64,000 nucleotides of DNA from Halictus rubicundus (Eukaryota; Arthropoda; Insecta; Hymenoptera; Halictidae): contig NC_135153.1 of assembly GCF_050948215.1 (NCBI RefSeq), positions 8,522,058 to 8,586,057 of the forward strand. Direction: 5' to 3'. The position numbers and the translations under genes were made by a program. The notes beneath the pieces were generated by a model, which saw only the letters and a program-made list of their open reading frames with translations, had not been told where the DNA came from and searched no databases. This document shows positions 10,535-23,800 of the stretch, one piece after another (positions within the stretch are counted from its first letter, which is position 1; each line of letters starts with the position of its first letter).

Positions 10535-11635
10535 GCGACTGTGCTTACTACTTTTAAGTGGGGCACAAGGAACTAACAGAGTTCATCATTTTTTAATCTC
10601 GAGCATCAAAGATCCTCCGATTTTGATATTATAAAAATTACTATTCAATTCGTGTAATGGTAATGTAGATGGTATAGTTGTATGGTAGTAAACTCGGCCG
10701 TTATCAAAACAATCGGAACGAATAAAACTGAAATGAAATGTACGCTGTTGAAATGAAGATTGTACATTTCTAATCAGTTTGTTTTTTCGTTTGAGTAGGT
10801 TCTTTGGTTTCTTTTATATGACGAATGGCCGAACTTTATAACGAAACGTATTTCCAAAGATAAATATGAATCGAAATGAGTCACTGACATTTAACATATA
10901 TTATGTCCATTCTAACAATTAAATGTCGCAAGTTACGATGAATAATCGGAGAATGTTGGTGAATCGCTGTAAAAATGGAAAGTTTGATCTTCATTGGGCA
11001 ACATGTTAACATCCATCTTATGAGATACCACTTTGTCGAAGATGCAACTGATCGTTCCCACGCGCACCTTACGCTCCGGATCGCCCGACTCGAAACACAA
11101 TTATAAAAATAACAATTAGAAAATCTTCTTTATACATAAGCACATGTTATAGATTTTTGCAGTATAAGAGAGATGTACTTGGACGAAATTCAATTCGATA
11201 CCTTTTATGAGAAAGTAAAATAATAAAATCGTTTTGTCACGTAACAAAAATTGATAATAACATTCTAACAAACTATTAGTTCTTACTGTTGAGAACGAAT
11301 CAACGTATTCTACGTTGATGTTAATTTACTGTCGTACGAGATCATCCGTTCAGAAACTGATTGTCAGAGTTTGTACTTTGTGTTTTATTATACATATTCA
11401 AAGTTTAATAAAACACATCGATCACCTGATCAGAATCGCTGGAAATCGATTTTCGGCTTCGATTTCGGCAATTATCGTTGAAAACAGACGGACTAGAAAC
11501 GTCTCTTGATTCTGACACTTCGTGGACTGTCGAGAGTTTTCGCTCTTCTTTGTTATCGTTATACACCTCCACCGCGATCTCACCACGATTTCTCTCCTGA
11601 CACTCTAGACAGGGAGGGAGGTGTATGAGAGAGAC
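10535..11635 (-). other. Downstream flank / 3' UTR of the mGluR-family gene
   Basis: Lies beyond the stop codon of the - strand receptor gene. TTTATT at 11384-11389 reads AATAAA on the - strand, 247 bases after the stop, and is a reasonable polyA signal. A GC-richer patch at 11055-11090 is not open in a useful frame. No other feature was seen. Confidence 0.4.
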
Positions 11636-11860
11636 CTAGCTAACCGAGGTCTCCTCGACAGACGGGCTCGCCAGTGCTTGTGTCTCACCGTTCGCATGTT
11701 TCATCTCGTCCTGGCCAGGACGCGATGGTGGCGGACTACTGCGAGAACAAGAGGTCATGCTCTGCATTGTTTGGCTGCGACCAACGGAAAATCGCATACT
11801 GTACGCAGCACGGTTACTGCTTTGCAGTACTCCGGTCTGAAACAAATGATCGTTCGGCTT
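11636..11860 (-). CDS. mXR: mGluR-family exon 15, C-terminal tail and stop
   Basis: Acceptor GGTTGTATTCAG, 74 codons then TAG. Encodes AAYSMRFSVGRSQTMQSMTS, rich in serine; the end EETSVS is not a consensus class I PDZ ligand. In frame with exon 14 without gaps, hence chosen as the last exon. Confidence 0.85.
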   Translation of the reverse strand, partial: KPNDHLFQTGVLQSSNRAAYSMRFSVGRSQTMQSMTSCSRSSPPPSRPGQDEMKHANGETQALASPSVEETSVS

Positions 11861-14800
11861 CTGAATACAACCGAAAGATAATAGCTCTGCGTTCGGTAAT
11901 GTCTCTCGGTATATGTTCGGTATATAGTGACTCCCACTAATATTCGGACGCACTTAAAAATCTATATAGTCCAATATTGACAAAGTTATACGATTTTTAA
12001 AAGCGTCCGAAAATTAGTGGGAGTCACTGTATGTATTATTCTGTATTTGAATTCAATAGTCCTGTCGTTCTTCTATCACCTTATTTCGTTACATTAAAAT
12101 TTTCTACTTACATTGGAATGTCCAGGTCGAACATTTTTGTATGGTTGAAACAGTACTAAATATACTTTCGGCGTGAAGAGGCAGCCGAGGGCTACCGATG
12201 CAGAGATGTTGATGCACATGCACATACTTGCTATCTGTACCTGCAAAGTCGATATCATGTATTTCCTATATTTCAGAAAATAGTTTTCATTTTTAAAACC
12301 AACATTTACTTTATACGGAGAATATGCTATGTCTTAAATAAAATAAGAAAAAAAGAACATCTAACAATTGTGTATGAGTAGGCACGTGCTAGATGTTTGT
12401 GATTTATGTAGGTAAATACCTACATATATGTATATGTATATGTATACACATATGTACTATATACAAGTGATAGTTTCAGATTATTTTGAAGATTTGGTTT
12501 CGTCGTTTATAACATTTCAAGCTCAGACAACTGTAAGTTTCTAACACGCTACAATTAGTCTTTTATAGTGTTAAATTCGTTTGCGACAGTAATAATAGTA
12601 AGCGATTCTAAATTGTTATTATTTATGTTGCATGGCATCGTGTGTCGTGTCAAAGTGATTAACATAATTTATACTTATAAACGCGGACCTTGTAGTCATT
12701 ATTTGAGCCAAAATAGATCGGCACAAAAGCTAACCATACGATGCAGGTCGAATACATTGTAAAACCAATGTATTTCGCTTCGTTGAAGTTCTCCGGTATT
12801 TTTCGTGTTTTGAACGCGTACAAAGTACACATGAGTATTAGGAACATGTTATACACGAGAGACATCATCAGAGAGAATGTCGAGACACGGCATGTGAGTA
12901 CCGCTGATAGTGGATAGGGATGAATTTCCGTGGTGTCCGGTGGTTCGATAATGAGCCACACGATAGCACCTACTAATTGCACTGCAGTGATCCCTATAAA
13001 AACGGGAATTACATAATATGATATCAAGATCAAGACTTTAACCCGGCGTTAAGCGCGTGGGGGACATGTGTCATCAGCTGTATTCGCTACCATATCTGTG
13101 AAACGAAACATAGTACAGTATAAATAAATGAGTTAGCATAGATTTGCTAAATTTGTTACCCTATGTACGACTCGTCCCCACTCTTCCCCTACCATTTACG
13201 TTACGTCGCTCGATTTTTTCAGGTTTTTCATTTTCTACAACCAGAATTTTCAACTTAAAAATTCGAATTAATTTTAGTATATGTATCTGGGTATTTGGTA
13301 TCTGTTCGATTTCTTTTTTTTTGTGAGAAGGGATCAGAGGAAGCAATAGAAGAATGGCTGAGGAAGCTAGGAGGAGAAAGGAAAGAAAAGAGTAGGGAGA
13401 CGGACAGGAAAGCGAAGCAATTTTCTGCGATAGTACAAAGCAAAGTGTATGAGTGGGTGCGTGGATGTACGGAAGGATGTGTGGGTTAAGATATGAAGCT
13501 TTGTAAACCGAGTTCCTTTTTATGGCCCGCAGGCTGAAAATAAATCATTTCTATTTTCTACTATGCACTCCAATTACTCGATAGTCCAGATTTTTATACA
13601 GATTTTCTATATAATATACAGTGTAATCGATCAACAGGCATTACATATACTTATGTAAAATGACTTACCTATTGGTTACAACAAAAAATGCTTTAATAAA
13701 TTATCGAGCATTTTAATTCTCGGACGGCTGACGTCTTTTACAATTATATGTATAGTTAACGATGCTTACGAACATTGACAGTTTTGTTCATTAATTGTTT
13801 AAAAAAATGAATGACACATGTTTCCTACGTGTCTGATTATGCTACTAATATGGTCGTGTCTTAACGCAGGGTTAAACGAAAATCATACAAAAACGTTTAT
13901 AATCTGTTTCTCTCTGAATTATGCTTAAATGACAACATTAATTTGATATATTTGATATTGATATGATTGTAGCTCCATTGAGGAATCATTTCAAAATATT
14001 TAAACGTAATAACATTTAGAAGATTGAAAGTATAGACATATTTCTATGTGAAAAATGAGCTGCCTTTAATTATATTTATTATACAGTATATACATATGTA
14101 CATACATACGTAGATGCCTTTGAAAATTGTAAACTCACCAATTGCAATCACAACTTGGCTCTTAGGCGACGTGTAAGGAGGTCTTTTTATACTCTTTGTT
14201 TCCTGATTGAAAATGCGCGATATTCGATTCGTTTTAGTCAATATCGCGCTATAGCAAATGCTTAAACACAGACCCAAACCGATTCTCAAGTATGTACAAT
14301 TCCATGTTGTTGGCTTGCTTAATATCACAAAACTCATACCGTAGCATGATAGAATTCCTGCCAGCAGTACGTAGCACAACTCGCGTCCAGATGCCATGAT
14401 TACGGGAGTACGATTGTAACTGGAACATAATTTTATACGAAATTAATCCAATCGTTGATTACGCTGTACAATAATGAAGTATTACATTTAGAAACCTACC
14501 GAATGAAAACAATCGTAGTAAACAAAGTGCTGAGTATGCCGATGGAGGCAAATATTAATGGTACTAATGCCCATGGGCTGGACCACGGAATAACTTCGGC
14601 TGTGAGTTTCACGCAATGTGTCATGGTATCGTCTGGTGCGTATCCTGGGCCGCAACTGCGACAAGTGTCGTTGAAAACGTAAGAATCTTCTCGACATGCA
14701 ACGCAATTCCAGCAACAGGCATCCTGAAAATTGTATGCTCGTTTTAAGGCGTCCAATTGTAATATTTCTTTGTTTGAAAATAGGGGAATAACGTCGTAGA

Positions 14801-17800
14801 AGGGGAAGATAGCGACACTATCGTGCTATAATTCGTTACACGTTTTTAATATGTAATTTCTACTTACCTGGAAATTACGAACATGACCTAATGGACAATT
14901 GTCACTGCACAAACTTCGAGGAATATACGCTTCTCCAGCTCCCATTGTCCATCTTGTCATATTGATATGAAGATGTAATCTAAACAAGATATTTCACAAT
15001 GACAATTACTTTATGTTGTGTGACATCACGTAGTTTTTAAATACAGTAATGTCTCGATGTACATGCATGCATATGTATAATATGTATGTGAAAACTTCGG
15101 AACTGAAATGTCACTTACAGCGTGCATGACATCATTGTATGTATATAGCTCTTCTCATAGTTTCTCATAGTATCTTTTCATAGTTTCATTGAATTATACT
15201 TACACTTCTTTCCACGTGCCGATCAGAACATAATCGAAAGTGCCGTCTTCGTTTCTTTGGTACTGATATATGTTATAAAATCCATACGCGTCACCATCTG
15301 CTTTAAACTTAATTTCTGTGCCTTGGCGACCTAAGTGACAGGTTTATCAAATCTATACATTACATTATCATATACACACATACTTTTGTGTATAAAAGTA
15401 GACAGTGATTGCATAGATATAAAAATACTAGTCATCTACAACGACTTGACGCCAAGTAAGAAACGAAGAATCGATAAATAATAGTTGGATTAATAACAGT
15501 GTGAGCACTTACCGATAAAGCTAACGTTTCGAATATGTTGAAGCAGGTGGTGTCCGTCCGGAGCCGGGCGAAGTTTTTTGCATAAAGAATGTATCGTACC
15601 GAAACCGTTCACGCACTCTTCCTCAATTAAATTATGTACGCCGTGTGCCATCGCGTAAACCGCATCAACTGAGCAAAATTAAATGTGTATGTATATTATT
15701 ATATCTTATTGAAATCTGCAAGTTTTACTTGTCACATGCAGTGTCGCCAGATGAGGGGAGGGAGCAGAAATTGAGGGGAAAAAGTTACCCCCTCTTTGCC
15801 AGTACCGGAGTATGCACGACAGAGACAAACGCGTCGGATACTTGAGGAATAGCGCGGTAGAAGGGGAAATTAGAGTGGGGAAACAAGTCTTGATCTGGCG
15901 ACACTGGTCACACGCATTGTCACAGCTACGTGGCAAGCTACGGCCTACCCCCACTCCGCTAAGTCAATTGCCCGTAGCTTTGCCCGTAGCTGTGCCCAAG
16001 GGCATCGGAGGGCGGCCTTGCCCGCTAATAGACACGTTGAGCAGCTCTGCTTTAGATGGAGATATAGTCAAGTGCACGCTACCACTACCGTCTACAAAAA
16101 AAAAAGAGTGATACTTACCTACAAACGGCACCAAACCTTCCTGTTCGTAATTAGTTAGTTCCTCGATACCGGTACAACGAGTTATTCCTTCTGATAAATT
16201 GGCGCTGAAACTGCATTTGTGATGCTGGGACCAAAATTCACGAAACCAAACGTTCCGACAATTCACCATTTTTCCGGGTAATTGTTTATGCGGTATGTTA
16301 CTTTCCGTCTGACCGTCACACTCGTTATCCACTCTCGGGCGAAGGTTTAAATAATAATTGTCGAAATCTAAAGTCGAGAGAGTTTACATGAAATTAGTCG
16401 GCGTAATGAGAATAGACAGCGAATATTTATGGAAAATAAACGGGGCCGTGGAACTATTTTACACGGCCACGCAATTTGCATTCTTTAAAAACTGGATTGA
16501 ATTTGCATCGCGTGCATTGATCGGAAACGAAACGAATTTTTGAGACAACTTAATGTAATAGTTTCTTCGTGCAGTCTCATCTAAAATGTGAAATTCTTTC
16601 TTTTTCTGCATGTAGCTAGAAAAAAGATAATTGTTATTTTGCACACCTTTAAGGGACGTTCGATAAGGTAAAATTGTAATTGCACCCTCTGCCGCAAACT
16701 CTTGATGCCTCACCGGATATACTTTTGCACCCCATGAATCGCTTCCCACCCACATAAAATGGCCTGTGCGGTTGGCTCTGACAGTTGCTTGAAGGAGTTT
16801 TCTGTAAGAAAAACGTGTCAGCTTGTTTTCTATAGGAAAAGCAACACTGTTCCATTTAGTACAACTAAAATGAAAATATAAATGTAACAACGTTTACGAC
16901 GTTGTCTCTGAAAATTAATTATTTTAATGTTTCAGGACCAAGGGGGAGTCAAGTATTTCTTTACCTTATGTTATCCTCATCGACGAACAGTATGACACCT
17001 CTGGCATTGTGTTTGGAACTAAGACGATCGATTATCTTGTCAAAGTCTTCGCTTTTCGAGTTTCTTAAAATCTTCTCGCTTACTGCCACGCAGATGCCGT
17101 ATTCCACTGACAACGAGGTAAAACTGGCAATTCCCTGAAAAATGTACACTCTTTGTGCAAATTCGAAATTTTCTTCGCCAAGAGTAACTACGGTGCACAC
17201 ATGTATACCTAAATCAACTTTACTTTCATTGGTTTTACGTTGCACTAAAATCTGATAAAATAACCATTTCCACACTCATGTTTGAAAAACTGTAGCTGTG
17301 TCACATGATACTGTGATGTTTGTTTAAGTGTATTTTTCATCGACTCTGAAATTTACTTAAATTTAATTACCTTCTCCCCGTAATCACCTTCGACCGCAAC
17401 CGTAGAAACATATTTCCATCCGAGTTGATCGATTATTTCCACCATAGCCTGCGCCTGAAAATTATCTGGCGGCACCACTCTACTGAAATACTCGAAGCGA
17501 CTTTTGTCCGACAGTTCTGTGCTCGTTGATGCGTAGCTTATTTGTGGTATCTGTGGTCAAAGGAAACATTACTTTTTTAAAATTATGGAATAATTCGTGT
17601 ACCACGGTATATACTACACAAACTGTATTCTGAAATATTTGCCATGCCTGTTAGTTTCTGCAATATTTCATGAAATAGATTTTTCAACTCTAACGTTGAA
17701 GACTGTTTTATTCATCCCTTAACATTTACGCGTGCCAATGTAAACGCACGCGTCACACGTATTTGTGTTGCGTATGTGTGGTTAAAAGCGCACTAAAATC

Positions 17801-20800
17801 GGCGCGCGTCAATTGGACAATGTTCCCTGCACGAAACCTGTTACTTCCTTCTCTCCCCCGAATGCATCGAGAATGCGGACGTAATTTAATCAATGCCAAT
17901 TTGACAAACTGTCGCGTCGCGTTGCGTCGCGTCGGCTCGAAATGCAGATGCATCACACCGGAACTAAATCTATCCCTTGACCGTCTACTGCCGAATCTTT
18001 GAATTTTGTTTATTATCACTGTGTTATCAATACACACTTAATATAGTCATAGTTCTTATCTTTAATGAATCTATATTACCAACCTTGAATAATCTTAAAA
18101 TATTGGCGACCATAATAGAAACAACGCTGAAGGAAGCTCCGATAACGCCAGTCACGGGTTTATGAGGCGCATACGTGGGTGGCTTGTCGTTTTCACATTT
18201 ATACTCTGATATATCCTGAAAATAAACGGAAGAAAAATTACGAACTTCGTGCATGCCGGAACGTTTTGTTTTTCGAAGACACGTTGTATTACATTTACGG
18301 AAATATCGATACATAGAACGTCGAATTATAAATATTAATATGAGAGAGAAATTACTCCACTGTTTAACCCACGGAGATCAGTACAGTGTGTACCTACAAA
18401 GCAAGTAATTACCGCTGGTTAATCAATTCCGTGCATAAACTTTATTAATAATTTCTTGTAGAAACATGTTATTAAACGTAAGTTTAATTATAAAATTAAT
18501 TTTCTAAGTTAGATTAGAAAAATTTTTAAGTATATCGTTGTTTCGGGAAAATGTTAATTGAAATGCAAATTTATTTGTTATTTTTATATTATTTTCGACT
18601 TTTTCAGGCGATTAAAAGAGAAATTGAGTATTTTAAAGGTAACCAACGTTATAGAATGTAGGAAATCATTTCTTTGAAAATATTTTTACATTTTGCATTT
18701 CAAATCCTATTTTACCCAGCACTGATCCACCCAAGAAAAATTGTGAGAGTGTTGGAAAATAAGAGAGGCGTAAGTGACTCGAAACCATAGCTATTAACGG
18801 TCTAATCACATTTCGCACTGGCACCGTTCGCGTTCGTTTCCACACAACAGGACGCCGCGCCGGTCTTTTAGCGTCAGACGTGGACTTATTAATGGATACA
18901 ATACCATTCGAATCTCATTTTTTATGGTACGTGCCTTTACTGAACAGAGATACGAAGATTTCATTCGGGACAAATTGCGGTTGCTTCTGCAAGCCGTCAA
19001 CCTAACACCGAGACAAGTGTGGTTTTAGCAGAACGCTGCTCCCGCTTACCTATTATCAAGCCACACTGAACAACAAGTATCCTCGTTGTTGGATTGGGTA
19101 CAGTGGACGTATTGTTAACTAAAAATTTACTAAATAAAAATAGTTACTAACTAAAAATGGTTTTTACGGCTTGGGATGTACATCTGGCGACGATAAAACA
19201 TGTCTCTTATTAATATCTGCTTTTGATAATGCGATGTCGATGCAGATATGAAAATGAGTTCGATATGGCATCGTGATCTACAAAGAACCTAAAATAAAAA
19301 AAAGGAATTCCAATTAGAACAATGTAAAAATAATGAAAAAGCTAAAGAAACAAATATAAAAAGTAAGTATCGTACAATTATTATAAATAAACCAGTTTCG
19401 CCGTAGATAAAAGAATTTGTATAATTTATTATTCTCTTAAATGACTTTCGTGGCGTTGTTAGAGTGTAATGTAATTACTATGTGTTCACCAACTAGAATT
19501 GTATTTTTTCTTTTAATTTTTTAATTATAATTTACGTGTTAACACAATCACGGACACGCAATACTTTTATTAAAGCAAAATATGAATTTTAAACGCATAC
19601 ATAAACTACCGTCAAGATGGTCAATAAATATGTACCGGTCAAGTGAAATAACACTTTTTCATTATTTTCCAGCTATTGAGCTCAGGAAACTTGCCCGAAC
19701 GGGGTGCGGTAGTCTGGGAAAAGTGAAACGAAATTACAGATAATTGAACCGTATAGGATTATATCCATTAGGTCAACACATGGCGGAAAGAAATTAATTC
19801 TGTTTCCTATTTCTTCGCCGCATTTCGCGATAGTATTTGCCGGCTTTTAAAATTAACTGCACCACGTCTGAAAAGATACAATTGTCGGGGTGTTTTTATT
19901 ATTAATTATTGGGTTGGGTTCTTATAAAAACTATTTATATTTAAGGATTTGTTAATCGGTTGGTAAACGAAAAGAAGATATTGAAAACAAAGTTTTATAT
20001 ATTTATTTGTGTAGACTGTTGTCCGATTCTTAATAGGAATCGAAAAGGAAGGATCGTTATCGAACTTTTGTTTCTAGTGAAATTTCTAAAGAAGAAACAC
20101 GTATTGTGATGTATCGGTTTACGAATTCAGAACTTGGATCGTGCCAGATTGAATAAAATATAAAGCCGCAAACAAGACTCCGGGGCACTAGCTTGGAAAA
20201 GTGGATAAACTTATAAGTCCGGTTTATACTTCTCAGGACAGCCACGGTTAATCCTAGAGGAATTAGTTACCGTTAGTTGTTTTGGTGTTCGGAACAAGAG
20301 GAGTTTATTTTTTACTGAAATGTTTCGTGAAGCTTGCAAGCAGGAGCTAAAATAAAAAATTACTTTTTTTTTAATCACGTTGCCGCCAATTTTAAAATAT
20401 TTTTGATACTGTTTCACTTTTTCATATAGCTTTACAATTTCATTGTTTTCATTCAGGAGGCATACTCAGCCAAAATCGAAACAGTATACAAGTACACTTT
20501 TTAATGTAGTGACAGAAACTATCTCGAAAAAAGATATTCTACCGTTTAAACACTCACTTACTTGGTTCATGTAGGATCGTACAAATTCCATACTTTGGTC
20601 GAGGGCGTAAGTATCGCTGCTACAGGAGTCAAGAATAAGAGCACCTAATGTGGTGTTAGGTAATAAACCATTGTCCGCGTTTATCTCATCGAGGATGTAT
20701 AGCATTGCCTCCAAACGCTGCACACCTTTCTCTTCTTTCACTGCGCCGCACGGTGATTGACCGATGCCTGATACCTGTAAATAAAAATGTGATCATCTAT

Positions 20801-23800
20801 GAATAAAACATGTATACGATATGCAGTTTTCACAATGTTCGATAATCGCGTCCGTTCGACAATTGTATTTCTATGGAAACGAAGGGGGATATATATTTTA
20901 ACGTTGAAAATGTATCCACTTAAGAGCCAAGAGTAGTCACGTGACTTTTGCAGAATCAGCAGGTCGGTAACTGCTGTACAATTTCCGTTGACAGCCTTCA
21001 GCCACTGACTTAAGATCCGTTCTGACTAAACTTGTCACATTTTTCATAAAAATGCTTGGATTCCACGGCATGTTTATCGTCAATTTTTGGCCTACTTCTA
21101 ACGTTTATATTACCAAAAATCTGCATAATCTTGTCAGCTCATGACCATCGCATGCTAGATTGGCCCTTCCTCTTTCGAATGAGGCCTTTCCCAGCGAAAA
21201 ATATTCTCATATAAAGACGAAAAGTTGAGGCGCGTGAAACCATTTTGCGCCTATTTTTGTTGGTAACTTGGTCACTCTACCTTATCGCGAATCTACGGAG
21301 ACTTGGCTGTTAAAATTCATAATTGTCCTAGCTCGCGGATTCTAGCAATTTATATGTTACAGTCCTATTTGAAATCACGACTTGAACGTTTTCTTTTCGT
21401 TAGAAAAACCATAGCACTGCATTAGACCCAGCATGCGCTCTTACTGTTAGATGGTCTTTCGCCTTTCACGTCTCCGAAGGGCGAAGTGAGCTGACTCAGT
21501 TGGTTCAATACTTGGTGCTCGTTTGGGAGGACATTAGGGAATCTCAATGTTATCCTTTTCCCTGAGTTAACTTCTCTCATACGTTTCACAGTGGAAAAGG
21601 TCCAAGAGGAAAGGGAGAAGGTCGTAATGCCTCCAAATTCTTGACCTTTTTCTTCCGATTCTTGCAATAGCCTCTTTGGGAAAAGTATTCTAAGGACCTA
21701 GTTAAAGCAGAAATGCACTCTCCATCAATTTGGACAGAAGAGATCTCCGTAGTTCTCGTTCTGATTGTGACTATTACAGAATTTCTGTCAACTATTCCAC
21801 AGCAGGAGACAGCAGATTTTTATGGCAAAATAAAAATTGTCTACATTAATTGCTGGAGCCACGTAGAGATTTTATTTAGATACTCTTAATGAGCTGCCAA
21901 GAATATGACGTTATTTTCAAAAATTCCGATTTCACTGTTTTGCAATTGCAATTTTATTACAAATCCATAAAATTCGCATTCTAATTATATCGATTCTAAT
22001 GGTTACGAAAGGATGTATACTGTTATATACAAAGAAATCTATTTCATATGCTTTTGAGAGGGAGAACATCACGACAAGTTCATATACAAGCCGTGTTATT
22101 TATCTTCCTTTAACAATCCAACAGCTACGATCATTTTTGCTGAAGTAGCTTCCAGCGGTGCATTTGAAATGACTTGGCGTTCCATTATTCATGCAGAATA
22201 CCTTAGTCACGCGTTTTTAATGGATTGCCTCTTATACTTTCCAAAAAATTGTCGTAATTTTAATTATATATATATATATATATACATATATGTGCGGCGT
22301 GAAAATAATTGAACTAGTATTAAAAAGTTTGTGTTTAACTTTATAATCAGGATTAAATAATACACAGAAATTATTATTCGCATGGCGAAGCTCGGAACTT
22401 ACTCGTTGACGATAATTGTGATAACGTCAGATTATTTTTTGAAATTCAACGTAATGCAGTGTTTGCAACAGTAATTTACAACAAGAATTGCAGCTAAAAA
22501 AGTTTTTCCCGTATCACACCCCGAGAGCTTCGAAGCGAGGGCGCAGCTACGTATTTACATGGGCTACAGTAATTTTTGTACATGTTTCCGGATCTTTTGA
22601 TATCATGTCAAGAACTAGTTCTTCGGTCTCAAGCGCTTGAATAAATCCGGTTCCACCGGCGCCGTTGGAAGAAACAGACAAAAGATTCCTCCCTTCCAAG
22701 ATATTTATGCAGTTCTGTGAGATCACTTTAATGATTGTCATGATAGTATTCGTTGCTGGTGAGTTTGAAAGGTAATGGTCTGTAAAATCTGTCTGTTACG
22801 TCTGGAAAATTAACTTGTGACATTTAAATTGTCACAACTTAAGACGTTTCAACTTTTATATTATGTATATCGTAATATTATGGTCGGTATTCGTTATATT
22901 TTGCATTGTACCAACTGTACGATTTCTGTGGGCGATTATGAGATTAAAATTTTGCCATATACAAAGCGGGAACGAAAACTTTCATTGAAATATGTATTTC
23001 AGAAGATAAAATAAAATTCCAAAAACATAGTTACGATAACAACGTCATAACAAACTGGGCTTCTTTTAAACACATTTGGGACTTTGCCTTAGTAATTAAT
23101 TTTCTTTGTATCGATTTTGTACGATTGCTTGAACAACCATTTTTATCGATTCGATTTGAATCTGATCAATTAACATCTCAAAATCGAATAAACGTTTGAA
23201 ACAATATTGTATAGACTTGGATGTAAGCGAAGGGGTTTTAAAGGTCCGTATGAAGTTTTGCTTTGAAACTTCCTAATGTAAAAGATAAATCAAAGACCTG
23301 CTTGGGGCTGTAGAAGGGTTCCAAAGTAGTTAGGGACCACAGAATATTGAAGTTTAGAGAAAAAGTTCTGTGGAGCTAGGGAGGAAAACTGGTTGATGAA
23401 CTGGTCTCAGCAGCGTTCCTAATCGATCCAATGTCTACGGGGGGAAATGACAAATTATCTTGGAAACTCGATCAATATCCGAAGCTACTGATCTTAAATA
23501 ATTATCGAGACTTCAATTTCCCGCGATAACGAAAACTGAGTTAAAAAGTGGATGAACCGCGTCTGTACAGATAGAAATAAAAAATCTATTAAGATTTAAA
23601 TAACCAATTGAAATTACTTATTTGCTCGTAATGGTCAACTAAATGTGTCGAAAATTGAACTGTCAAGTCTCGCGGTAAAACTATACAGCTTCTAGGAACA
23701 AAAATATAAAATAATACAAATAAAATCTGTTACCCAAACGGAAACAATAGGAAAGACGTTATTGTACATACATCGTAAAGTGCATTCCTACTTTTATCTG

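Noticed and set aside
10959..11100. Candidate alternative last exon of the receptor
   Set aside because: The frame is poor and the exon at 11860-11636 continues in phase with a good acceptor and stop.
22547..22741. Open frame in receptor intron 1 considered as an alternative exon
   Set aside because: Does not match any part of the receptor family, and the exons on either side already join perfectly in phase 0.
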